Source: Oscillospiraceae bacterium (GTDB lineage: Bacteria; Bacillota; Clostridia; Oscillospirales; Ruminococcaceae). Taken from it: a stretch of DNA of 6,923 bases. The notes beneath the pieces were generated by a model. That model had not been told where the DNA came from. It saw only the letters and a program-made list of their open reading frames with translations, and did no database searches. Where the stretch lies: contig CAADWC010000150.1 in NCBI GenBank assembly GCA_900752625.1, positions 1 to 6,923 on the forward strand, given 5' to 3'. The position numbers were made by a program, and so were the translations under genes. Position 1 is the first letter of the stretch, and the number at the start of each line of letters is the position of its first letter. This document shows, in pieces, positions 1 to 5,730 of the stretch.

Positions 1-684
1 ACCAGGCAGTTTGTTCCGGCGGAATATTCGATAAAGAACGATTTATATTCACAGAATCAGATAGATTTTATTGAAAAATATACAAACAATCTTTTCAGAC
101 TGGTGTACGAGGCGTGCGAAAAAGGCAATTATCTTGGCTTTGATGAAAATTACGAGCTTATCGCCTCCGAATCCGAAAATGCAAAGGAAGCGGTTTCCAC
201 TGTGCTCGATCTTGATTCGGTGGTGGATATGTACATTCTGTATGAGATTGTTCACGACTACGACTGCGGAGAAGGAAGCTTTTATATGTGCGTGGATTTT
301 TCCGAAAACAGCAAGTATCCCAGGCTTACGTTTACATCTCCCTGGGATTTCAACTGGGCATACTACGATTCGCCTGACGGTAAATATTATGCGGGGGCCT
401 TTTGTGACCAGAGTTTTGCCGATGAAAACGGCGACCGTTCAAATCCGTGGTTTATCTTGCTTATGCGGCAGGATTGGTTTGTAGATATGGTCAGGGAAAA
501 ATGGACTGAAATGAAAAATGCCGGCGTGTTGATGAAATGCATATCTGAGGAAACTGAAATTCTTGAAACATACAAAGATGACCTGAATAAAACCGATGAA
601 TGGGCTACGGACTGCTCTTATCAGCTTATAGACTGGATATTGTCGCGTATCGACTGGCTTGACGAGCAGTGGCTGATACAATGA
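1..684 (+). CDS. CotH-family (spore coat protein kinase-like) protein, C-terminal part
   Basis: The frame is open from the first base to TGA at 682-684, giving 227 visible residues; the start lies off the left edge, and the internal GTG at 103 is not a credible start because the frame reads through it from upstream. The sequence around 337-363 (S-P-W-D-F-N-W-A-Y) matches the late metal-binding motif of CotH kinases, usually P-W-D-F-D-x-A. The acidic, tryptophan-rich tail ending in I-D-W-I-L-S-R-I-D-W-L-D-E-Q-W matches the closing helix of that family (R-x-x-x-L-D-x-Q). CotH proteins are atypical protein kinases: Bacillus CotH phosphorylates spore coat proteins, and ruminococci carry many extracellular members, some with dockerins. 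The second Asp of the motif is Asn here, which may affect metal binding. No dockerin or membrane segment follows. The family call is fairly secure; substrate, localisation and N-terminal half cannot be judged. Confidence 0.82.
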   Translation, partial: TRQFVPAEYSIKNDLYSQNQIDFIEKYTNNLFRLVYEACEKGNYLGFDENYELIASESENAKEAVSTVLDLDSVVDMYILYEIVHDYDCGEGSFYMCVDFSENSKYPRLTFTSPWDFNWAYYDSPDGKYYAGAFCDQSFADENGDRSNPWFILLMRQDWFVDMVREKWTEMKNAGVLMKCISEETEILETYKDDLNKTDEWATDCSYQLIDWILSRIDWLDEQWLIQ

Positions 685-759
685 TATGCGCCTGTAACCC
701 AAGCACGGTTCAAGAACCTGGCGCATAGTGTCTACGCAGACTTTTCGGTAAAAGTTCTG
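685..759 (+). other. Structured non-coding 3' region of the CotH gene (two hairpins)
   Basis: Directly after the CotH stop there is a perfect 8-bp inverted repeat, TATGCGCC at 685-692 with GGCGCATA at 720-727. Its 27-base interior contains a second dyad, GGTTC 707-711 with GAACC 714-718. A second hairpin pairs CAG 737-739 with CTG 757-759 and ACTTTT 740-745 with AAAAGT 750-755, with one bulged T and the loop CGGT. Neither is followed by a T run, so neither is a terminator. The rest of this 315-base gap holds a short AT-rich stretch (760-825, only an 8-codon frame at 792-818), a terminator (826-877) and the rimO promoter and leader. Function is unknown; an RNA processing or stability element in the 3' untranslated region is possible. 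Confidence 0.45.
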
Positions 760-825
760 AATAATCTGAAATAATATGCTGAGGTAATACTATGCATAGA
801 ATCTTATTTGAATATTGACGGTTTT

Positions 826-877
826 GAGTATCTTCTGTCTGGCCTATTGGGGACAGAAGATACTCTTGTTATTTTAT
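826..877 (+). terminator. Rho-independent terminator of the CotH transcript
   Basis: A perfect 14-bp stem pairs GAGTATCTTCTGTC (826-839) with GACAGAAGATACTC (852-865) around a 12-base loop, followed by a T-rich tract (866-877, TTGTTATTTTAT). The stem is less GC-rich than typical, but its length and the T tract on the plus strand support termination here. The reverse orientation lacks a T run. It separates the CotH transcript from the rimO promoter about 40 bases downstream. Confidence 0.75.
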
Positions 878-914
878 AACATAATTTGATTTTCTGCTAA
901 GTATCATAAAACAC

Positions 915-943
915 TTGACATTTGTTATCAAAAGTGCGATAAT
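915..943 (+). promoter_or_regulatory. Sigma-A promoter for rimO
   Basis: A perfect -35 box TTGACA (915-920) is separated by 17 bases from GATAAT (938-943), which is 5 of 6 to the -10 consensus. A second TATAAT at 943-948 would have a 22-base spacer and is less likely to be used. The expected transcription start is about 950, leaving a leader of about 65 bases before rimO. The box lies just after the upstream terminator, as expected for a new transcription unit. Confidence 0.82.
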
Positions 944-960
944 ATAATAGATTTTAAAAA

Positions 961-980
961 CGCAGCCGTATAATGCTGCG
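961..980 (+). other. Small hairpin in the rimO 5' leader
   Basis: CGCAGC (961-966) pairs perfectly with GCTGCG (975-980) around an 8-base loop, near the predicted 5' end of the rimO mRNA and 21 bases before its ribosome site. There is no T run after it and no competing partner was seen, so a role in mRNA stability is more likely than attenuation. Confidence 0.4.
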
Positions 981-1001
981 GTAGGGCTTAACAAAAGGAT
1001 T

Positions 1002-1010
1002 GGAGAAGGG
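1002..1010 (+). promoter_or_regulatory. Ribosome binding site deciding the rimO start
   Basis: GGAGAAGGG lies 4 bases before ATG at 1015-1017 (9 bases from its GGAG core). The longer in-frame reading from TTG at 1000 would place this site inside the coding sequence, and that TTG has AAAAGG only one base upstream. ATG 1015 is therefore the start. Confidence 0.8.
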
Positions 1011-1014
1011 TCTA

Positions 1015-2343
1015 ATGGCTGTACGAGTTGGAATGGTATCTCTCGGTTGTCCGAAAAATCAGGTGGACGCCGAGCATATGCTTTACGATCTCCGCAGAGA
1101 GGGTTTTGAAATAGTCCAGGACGCTGCGCTTGCCGAGGTTGTGGTCGTCAATACCTGCGGATTTATCGAGTCGGCAAAGCAGGAGGCTATCGACACTATT
1201 CTGGAATTCTGTACGTTGAAGCAGGAGGGCAGGATAAAGGCGGTGATCTGTACCGGCTGCCTTGCCGAGAGGTACAGGGAAGAGGTCCTTAAGGAGATAC
1301 CTGAGCTTGACGCTGTTATCGGAATCGGATCTAACGACAAGCTTTGCGCAATAATCCGTGAGGTTCTTGAAAGTCATGAAAGTATAACTTCGTTCGGTGA
1401 AAAAAGCGGGCTCTGTCTTGAAGGCGGAAGAATTATTTCCACTCAGCCGTTTTATGCTTATCTGAAAATTGCAGAAGGATGTGATAATTGCTGCACTTAC
1501 TGCGCTATTCCTTCTATAAGAGGACGTTTCAGAAGCAGGCAGATCAAGGATATAGCCGCCGAAGCAAAGTGGCTTGCCGATAATGGAGTTACGGAGCTTG
1601 TGGTGGTGGCTCAGGATACTACACGGTACGGAGAGGATATATACGGCAAGCCGTCGCTGGCCGAGCTTTTAAGCGAGCTTTGCAGAATCGACGGAATAAA
1701 GTGGATAAGAACGCTTTATGCTTATCCCGAGAGGATTACGCCAGATCTGATCGATGTAATTGCAAAAGAGGAAAAGCTGGTAAAATATCTTGATATTCCG
1801 CTTCAGCACTGCAATAAAGAGATACTTAGAAGAATGAACCGCCATGGCGATAGAGAGTCGCTGAAAGCGCTGATAAATAAGATCCGTGAGAAAATACCCG
1901 GAATAACTCTGAGAACTACGCTTATTACCGGCTTCCCCGGAGAGACTGAGGGACAGTTTGAAGAACTTTGCGAATTTGTTAAAGAAATGCGCTTTGATCG
2001 TCTTGGCTGTTTTGCATATTCTGCCGAGGAAGGGACGCCTGCCGCTGCGATGGAAGACCAGATTCCTCTTAAAATACGGGAAAGACGCGCTGAGATTATT
2101 ATGGAAGAGCAGATGTTTATTTCAGATTCTCTTAACGAGCAGGCTTTGGGAAAAACAGTTGAGGTAGTTACCGAGGGATATGACCGTTACGCCGAATGCT
2201 GGTACGGCAGAAGCGCTGCCGATGCTCCTGAAATTGACGGAAAGATTTTCTTTATAAGCGATACAAAGCTGCGTGCGGGCGAATATGTAAACGTGCATAT
2301 TGACGATACTCTGGATTACGATCTTATAGGTACCAGGGTTTAA
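1015..2343 (+). CDS. rimO: Ribosomal protein uS12 (S12) aspartate methylthiotransferase RimO
   Basis: RimO is a radical-SAM enzyme that adds a methylthio group to the beta carbon of a conserved Asp in ribosomal protein uS12. The 442-residue product has the family's usual length and domain order. The N-terminal UPF0004 domain opens with S-L-G-C-P-K-N at 9-15, the signature that separates RimO from MiaB. Its second-cluster cysteines are C12, C48 (NTCGF) and C82 (TGC). The radical-SAM domain has C156-x3-C160-x2-C163 (EGCDNCCTYCAIP), followed by a GFPGE motif at 306-310. A C-terminal TRAM domain spans about 370-442 and binds the substrate protein in this family. ATG 1015 is preferred over TTG 1000 because of ribosome site placement. 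The gene has its own strong promoter. pgsA follows after 169 bases with no clear terminator between, so some read-through is likely. No odd residues were seen. Confidence 0.97.
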   Translation: MAVRVGMVSLGCPKNQVDAEHMLYDLRREGFEIVQDAALAEVVVVNTCGFIESAKQEAIDTILEFCTLKQEGRIKAVICTGCLAERYREEVLKEIPELDAVIGIGSNDKLCAIIREVLESHESITSFGEKSGLCLEGGRIISTQPFYAYLKIAEGCDNCCTYCAIPSIRGRFRSRQIKDIAAEAKWLADNGVTELVVVAQDTTRYGEDIYGKPSLAELLSELCRIDGIKWIRTLYAYPERITPDLIDVIAKEEKLVKYLDIPLQHCNKEILRRMNRHGDRESLKALINKIREKIPGITLRTTLITGFPGETEGQFEELCEFVKEMRFDRLGCFAYSAEEGTPAAAMEDQIPLKIRERRAEIIMEEQMFISDSLNEQALGKTVEVVTEGYDRYAECWYGRSAADAPEIDGKIFFISDTKLRAGEYVNVHIDDTLDYDLIGTRV

Positions 2344-2414
2344 ACTCAGTTTATATTTGCAGATTATAATTTAATTGGTTGGCTGAATAATTTTCGATTG
2401 TACGAATAGATCTG

Positions 2415-2443
2415 TTAAGACAGGAAATGCATATTGTTATACT
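2415..2443 (+). promoter_or_regulatory. Candidate promoter for pgsA
   Basis: TTAAGA (2415-2420, 4 of 6 to consensus) and TATACT (2438-2443, 5 of 6) are 17 bases apart, and the -10 box has the extended TG at 2435-2436. It lies 70 bases before the pgsA start in the rimO-pgsA gap. A 5-bp dyad (GACAG 2419-2423 with CTGTC 2442-2446) overlaps both boxes and could be an operator or chance. The rest of the gap holds nothing recognisable. Confidence 0.42.
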
Positions 2444-2512
2444 GTCGTTTTAGCTGGTATCCGTTATTATCTGCGTCCGATTGGAAGCAGGCAGAAAGGA
2501 AAGAATATACAG

Positions 2513-3064
2513 ATGAATTTACCTAATAAGCTTACTGTGCTTAGAGTATGTCTTATTCCGCTGTTTGTGGCGGCATTGCTGATAGACTCGATTCCCTGCA
2601 ATATATATGCCGCACTGGTTATTTTTGCTCTGGCTTCAATAACTGATTGGTTTGACGGCAAATTGGCGAGAAAGCACAATCTTGTAACTACATTCGGAAA
2701 ATTTCTTGATCCGCTGGCGGATAAAATGCTTGTAATGTCGGCGCTTTGCTGTTTTACTTATCTTGATTGGATAGATCCGGTAGCAGTCGTTATTATACTT
2801 GCCAGGGAATTTATGGTTTCGGGGCTGCGGCTTGTGGTCGCAAACGAGGGAGTCGTCGTTGCGGCAGGAATATGGGGAAAGCTTAAAACGGCGTTTACAA
2901 TGTTTGCACTGATTGCAATAATGCTTTTGGTAGGATACAGCGGATTTGACAGAAATATTTTTATTGTCAACGAGGTTCTTATCTGGATTTCGGCGGTTCT
3001 GACTATTATCTCCGGCGGAATATATCTCAAAGGCTATTGGTCGTATATCGATTCCAGCAAATAA
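2513..3064 (+). CDS. pgsA: CDP-diacylglycerol-glycerol-3-phosphate 3-phosphatidyltransferase
   Basis: This integral membrane enzyme transfers the phosphatidyl group from CDP-diacylglycerol to glycerol 3-phosphate. The product, phosphatidylglycerophosphate, is the precursor of phosphatidylglycerol and cardiolipin. The CDP-alcohol phosphatidyltransferase motif is complete, D45-x2-D48-G49-x2-A52-R53 then G62-x3-D66-x3-D70; the four Asp bind the divalent metals in this family. The 183-residue length is normal for PgsA. Hydrophobic segments lie at roughly 8-28, 30-45, 73-97, 120-141 and 152-172, and the N-terminal N-L-P-N-K-L-T-V-L-R stretch is typical of PgsA rather than phosphatidylserine synthase. 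The start ATG has AAAGGA at 2495-2500, a rather long 12-base spacing. rimO-pgsA neighbours are common in Clostridia and related Firmicutes. Another member of the same transferase family cannot be fully excluded, but the length and context favour PgsA. Confidence 0.93.
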   Translation: MNLPNKLTVLRVCLIPLFVAALLIDSIPCNIYAALVIFALASITDWFDGKLARKHNLVTTFGKFLDPLADKMLVMSALCCFTYLDWIDPVAVVIILAREFMVSGLRLVVANEGVVVAAGIWGKLKTAFTMFALIAIMLLVGYSGFDRNIFIVNEVLIWISAVLTIISGGIYLKGYWSYIDSSK

Positions 3065-3065
3065 A

Positions 3066-3099
3066 GGCTTTGCAGATGTAACGTTGAGCAAAGCTGTTT
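3066..3099 (+). terminator. Weak candidate terminator after pgsA
   Basis: GCTTTGC (3067-3073) pairs with GCAAAGC (3088-3094), extendable by one G-T pair, with a 14-base loop and then TGTTT. It begins one base after the pgsA stop. The T tract is short, and the 3' arm overlaps the -35 box of the next promoter, so termination efficiency is doubtful. Confidence 0.35.
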
Positions 3100-3112
3100 C
3101 ATACAATATAAG
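3084..3112 (+). promoter_or_regulatory. Promoter of the T-box/cysE/cysS operon
   Basis: TTGAGC (3084-3089, 4 of 6 to consensus) and TATAAG (3107-3112, 5 of 6) are separated by 17 bases. The expected transcription start near 3118-3120 coincides with the first paired base of the T-box stem I, which supports the assignment. Confidence 0.65.
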
Positions 3113-3117
3113 AGTAT

Positions 3118-3393
3118 CAAATGCGTAACAGCAAGAGTAGCATTGCGGTCGTCATTGCAGAGAGAAGCCGGTCGGTGAAAGGCTTTATGGCACGCCTTGT
3201 GAAGTGCGGCTGCCAGCAGGGCGTATTTGGGAACGGGCAGCAGCCTGAGTATCACGCCCCGTAAATTCTGCGTTAAGGATTTCAAGTCCGAATGCTTCTG
3301 ACGTTCGGAAAAAATCAGAGTGGAACCGTAGCTTAAAGGCTGCCTCTTGAAACTGTGCACAAAGCATGGTTCAGGGGCGGTCATTTTTGATAT
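3118..3393 (+). promoter_or_regulatory. T-box leader, tRNA-Cys specific
   Basis: T-box RNAs read the charging state of a tRNA and decide between terminator and antiterminator. The base of stem I pairs CAAATGCG (3118-3125) with CGTATTTG (3222-3229), then CAGC 3129-3132 with GCTG 3209-3212. The distal part shows the AGAGA motif (3161-3165) and AAGCC 3165-3169 paired with GGCTT 3181-3185 around a GGTGAAA-type loop. In the specifier loop GAAG precedes the codon TGC (3205-3207), which is Cys. Stem II pairs ACGGG 3233-3237 with CCCGT 3258-3262; stem III pairs 3287-3294 with 3302-3309. The T-box TGGAACC is at 3321-3327 within an antiterminator closed by AGAG 3317-3320 and CTCT 3344-3347. The TGGA base complements ACCA-type UCCA ends, fitting U73 of tRNA-Cys. 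Downstream cysE and cysS agree. The middle of stem I was not resolved by eye. Confidence 0.93.
3338..3388 (+). terminator. T-box conditional terminator
   Basis: The 3' half of the antiterminator (from 3338) can instead pair with 3369-3382. The core is GCC 3342-3344 with GGC 3376-3378; it is flanked by further G-C and G-U pairs out to G3338-C3382 and inward to GAA 3349-3351 with TTC 3370-3372. ATTTTT follows at 3383-3388. It is mutually exclusive with the antiterminator, so uncharged tRNA-Cys should prevent it and allow transcription of cysE and cysS. Confidence 0.85.
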
Positions 3394-3414
3394 ATGACGA
3401 TAATCGGGTTGACG

Positions 3415-3421
3415 AAAGGAG
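3415..3421 (+). promoter_or_regulatory. Ribosome binding site deciding the cysE start
   Basis: AAAGGAG lies 8 bases before ATG at 3430-3432. The frame can be extended to ATG 3394, but that codon lies next to the T-box terminator, has no ribosome site, and would put this strong site inside the coding sequence. Confidence 0.85.
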
Positions 3422-3429
3422 AGTTTGCA

Positions 3430-4092
3430 ATGTCTTTTATTGATAATATAAGGTCGGATATTCAGTCGGTAAAGGACCGGGATCCGGCAGCTCACAGCTC
3501 GCTTGAGATAATTCTGACATATTCGGGACTTCACGCAGTTCTGATGTACAGAGCGGCTCATTGGCTGTATGTAAAAAATCATGGAACACTTGCAAGGGTG
3601 GTTTCGCAGTTCGCAAGGTTTTTGACCGGAATTGAGATTCACCCGGGAGCAAAGATAGGCAAAGGTCTGCTTATCGACCACGGAAGCGGAGTGGTGATAG
3701 GCGAAACCGCAGAGATAGGAGATAACTGTCTGCTTTACCAGGGAGTAACTCTGGGAGGTACCGGAAAGGATCAGGGGAAAAGACATCCTACCTTAGGAAA
3801 TAATGTAATGGTAGGTTCCGGGGCCAAGATACTCGGTCCGTTCAAGGTCGGGGATGGCGCGAAGATAGCCGCAAACGCTGTGGTGCTTGAGGAGGTTCCT
3901 CCCAACTGTACGGCGGTAGGCGTTCCGGCAAGGATAGTGAGACGAAACGGAAAGAAAATGAAAAGCGGCTGCGATGACCTTGACCAGATCCATATTCCCG
4001 ATCCTGTGGCTCAGGAACTGTGTCAGACCAAGATGCAGATAGCACGGCTGGAGCAGAGGATAGAACAATTGGAAAATTCTAGGGAACAGTGA
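3430..4092 (+). CDS. cysE: Serine O-acetyltransferase
   Basis: CysE makes O-acetylserine from serine and acetyl-CoA, the committed step of cysteine synthesis in the cytoplasm. The 220-residue product is the short form common in Gram-positives and lacks most of the N-terminal helical domain of E. coli CysE. Visible motifs are D-R-D-P-A-A at 17-21 onward, G-I-E-I-H-P-G-A at 67-74 and D-H-G-S-G-V-V-I-G-E at 83-92, followed by a left-handed beta helix of hexapeptide repeats to about 170 (ending V-G-V-P-A-R-I-V). H84 is the expected catalytic His; E69 occupies the place of the catalytic Asp of E. coli, as in other short CysE proteins. Residues 193-218 form a probable coiled coil (I204, L207, I211, L214), and there is no C-terminal Ile of the kind used to dock CysK. 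The gene is first in the T-box operon, and no cysK is present in the window. Confidence 0.96.
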   Translation: MSFIDNIRSDIQSVKDRDPAAHSSLEIILTYSGLHAVLMYRAAHWLYVKNHGTLARVVSQFARFLTGIEIHPGAKIGKGLLIDHGSGVVIGETAEIGDNCLLYQGVTLGGTGKDQGKRHPTLGNNVMVGSGAKILGPFKVGDGAKIAANAVVLEEVPPNCTAVGVPARIVRRNGKKMKSGCDDLDQIHIPDPVAQELCQTKMQIARLEQRIEQLENSREQ

Positions 4093-4277
4093 TAAGTTTC
4101 GTAGTCAGAGATATTTAACGACGGAAATGTTATATTGGGACCGTATTTTTATATTGTTCAGCATCAAGAGCAGACAGCTGGATATAACGGCAGTATGAAA
4201 TTATAAGCGGAGAGATACTCGAACACGGGGAACAATATTTTTAAATAGGCAAAACAATTTGGAAAGAGGTTAAAAAT

Positions 4278-5687
4278 ATGAACATCTACAATACCCTGAC
4301 GCACAGAATAGAGGAATTTGTGCCAAACGTTCCGGGAAAGGTGTCAATGTATACCTGCGGTCCGACGGTATATCATTACGCCCATATAGGCAATCTGAGA
4401 AGTTATATAATGGAGGATGTGCTTGAAAAGTACCTTCGTTATGACGGATATGACGTAAAAAGAGTCATGAATATCACCGACGTAGGGCATCTTACCTCCG
4501 ACGGCGATACCGGGGACGATAAAATGCTCAAAGGCGCAAAGCGTGAGCATAAGACGGTTATGGAGATCGCAAGGTTTTATACCGAAGCTTTCTTTGACGA
4601 TTGTAAAAAGCTGAATATCAAGACTCCCGATGTCGTCGCACCGGCTACCGAATGTATCGACGATTTTATCAGGGTGATCTCATCTCTGATTGAAAAGGGA
4701 TATGCATACGAAGCGGGAGGAAATATTTATTTTGATACCTCTAAGCTGAAGGAATATTATGTTTTCCATAATTTCAGCGAGGAGGATCTGGAGGTCGGCG
4801 TAAGAGATGGCGTCGAGGAGGACAAAAACAAGAAAAACAAGGCGGATTTCGTACTTTGGTTTACCAAGTCGAAATTTGATTCCCAGGAGCTCAAATGGGA
4901 TTCTCCTTGGGGCGTAGGATATCCGGGATGGCATATTGAGTGCTCCTGCATTTCAATGAAAAATCTCGGAGAATATCTGGATATTCACTGCGGAGGCGTG
5001 GACAATATTTTCCCTCACCACACAAACGAGATCGCTCAGTCTGAGGCGTATATAGGTCACAAGTGGTGCAATTACTGGTTCCATGTTCATCATCTTAACA
5101 CCAACAGCGGAAAGATGTCGAAATCTAAGGGCAAGTTTCTGACGGTTTCTCTTCTTGAGAGCAAGAATTACGATCCTCTGGTGTACAGATTTTTCTGTCT
5201 GCTTTCACATTACAGAAAATCGCTGGTGTTCTCATATGAAAACCTTGACAATGCCAAAACGGCTTATGATAAGCTTGTTTCCAGGATAGCCGCGCTTTTG
5301 GACGGAAGCGGCGGAGACGTTGACAAGACAGAATTTGACAGACTTAAATGCGGCTTCAAAGCGGCAATGGATGACGACCTGAATACTTCAAACGCCATTA
5401 CAGCCCTGTATAATGTTCTGAAGGCTGATGTGACCGCGGCTACAAAGCTTGCTCTTATCGAGGATTTTGATAAGGTGCTGTCGCTTGGATTGGTCGAGGC
5501 GGCAAAGAAGCTGTCCGCTTCGGGCTCAGAGGATATTCCCGAAGAGATATTGCAGCTGGCGGAGGAAAGAAGCCGTGCGAGAAAGGCAAAGGATTTTGCA
5601 CTTGCAGATTCTTTGAGGGATAAGATTTCACAGCTTGGATATGTGATCGAAGAAACAAGACAGGGAACAAAGATATCTAAAAAGTAG
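4278..5687 (+). CDS. cysS: Cysteinyl-tRNA synthetase
   Basis: This class I synthetase charges tRNA-Cys with cysteine. The 469-residue length is normal. Zinc ligands used for cysteine recognition are all present: C27 (MYTCGPTVY), C222 (WHIEC), H247 and E251 (PHHTNE). The ATP-binding HIGH motif is H-I-G-N at 36-39 and the KMSKS loop is at 279-283. The C-terminal helical DALR-type and anticodon-binding region follows from about 310, with a typical A-R-K-A-K-D-F-A-L-A-D-S-L-R-D stretch at 434-448. The start has AGAGG 8 bases upstream. It lies 185 bases after cysE. That gap has no clear terminator, only a possible extended -10 (TGTTATATT at 4128-4136) without a convincing -35 box, so co-transcription from the T-box promoter is the best reading. 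A synthetase whose own uncharged tRNA induces it is a classical T-box target. Confidence 0.98.
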   Translation: MNIYNTLTHRIEEFVPNVPGKVSMYTCGPTVYHYAHIGNLRSYIMEDVLEKYLRYDGYDVKRVMNITDVGHLTSDGDTGDDKMLKGAKREHKTVMEIARFYTEAFFDDCKKLNIKTPDVVAPATECIDDFIRVISSLIEKGYAYEAGGNIYFDTSKLKEYYVFHNFSEEDLEVGVRDGVEEDKNKKNKADFVLWFTKSKFDSQELKWDSPWGVGYPGWHIECSCISMKNLGEYLDIHCGGVDNIFPHHTNEIAQSEAYIGHKWCNYWFHVHHLNTNSGKMSKSKGKFLTVSLLESKNYDPLVYRFFCLLSHYRKSLVFSYENLDNAKTAYDKLVSRIAALLDGSGGDVDKTEFDRLKCGFKAAMDDDLNTSNAITALYNVLKADVTAATKLALIEDFDKVLSLGLVEAAKKLSASGSEDIPEEILQLAEERSRARKAKDFALADSLRDKISQLGYVIEETRQGTKISKK

Positions 5688-5690
5688 AAG

Positions 5691-5718
5691 ACCGCTTCGG
5701 CGGTTAGGTGCAAAACCG
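5691..5718 (+). other. Intercistronic alternative hairpins between cysS and the cyclophilin-like gene
   Basis: ACCGC (5691-5695) pairs with GCGGT (5700-5704) around a UUCG tetraloop, a very stable fold. The 3' arm can instead pair with downstream sequence: CGGTT (5701-5705) with AACCG (5714-5718). The second fold ends one base before the AAAGGA ribosome site (5719-5724). There is no T run, so this is not a terminator. It may stabilise mRNA ends or tune translation of the next gene; a switching role is only a possibility. Confidence 0.4.
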
Positions 5719-5730
5719 AAAGGACTTAAA

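Noticed and set aside
686..727. Possible tRNA gene or tRNA fragment (ATGCGCC/GGCGCAT stem and TTCAA loop)
   Set aside because: Only 27 bases lie between the arms, with no D or anticodon arm, and the T-loop stem does not form the normal 5-bp helix. It is kept only as a structural curiosity.
1000..1014. Upstream TTG start for rimO adding five residues
   Set aside because: The strong GGAGAAGGG ribosome site would fall inside the coding sequence, and RimO proteins begin close to the S-L-G-C-P-K-N motif, as with ATG 1015.
2636..3106. A 156-codon minus-strand frame opposite pgsA
   Set aside because: It lies antisense to a complete PgsA with all catalytic Asp. Its translation is rich in K, N, Y and R without any motif.
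3394..3429. Upstream ATG start for cysE adding twelve residues
   Set aside because: It abuts the T-box terminator and has no ribosome site, whereas ATG 3430 has AAAGGAG at ideal spacing.
3034..3786. A 250-codon open frame on the minus strand across the T-box leader and the start of cysE
   Set aside because: It overlaps a well-supported T-box and cysE, its predicted product has no recognisable motif, and no ribosome site or promoter was seen. It is an antisense shadow.
4128..4136. Internal promoter before cysS (extended -10 TGTTATATT)
   Set aside because: No acceptable -35 box at 16-18 bases spacing; the evidence is too thin to list as a feature.
4121..4149. Possible terminator between cysE and cysS (ACGG ... 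CCGT then ATTTTT)
   Set aside because: The stem is only 4 bp with a 16-base loop, too weak for a rho-independent terminator.
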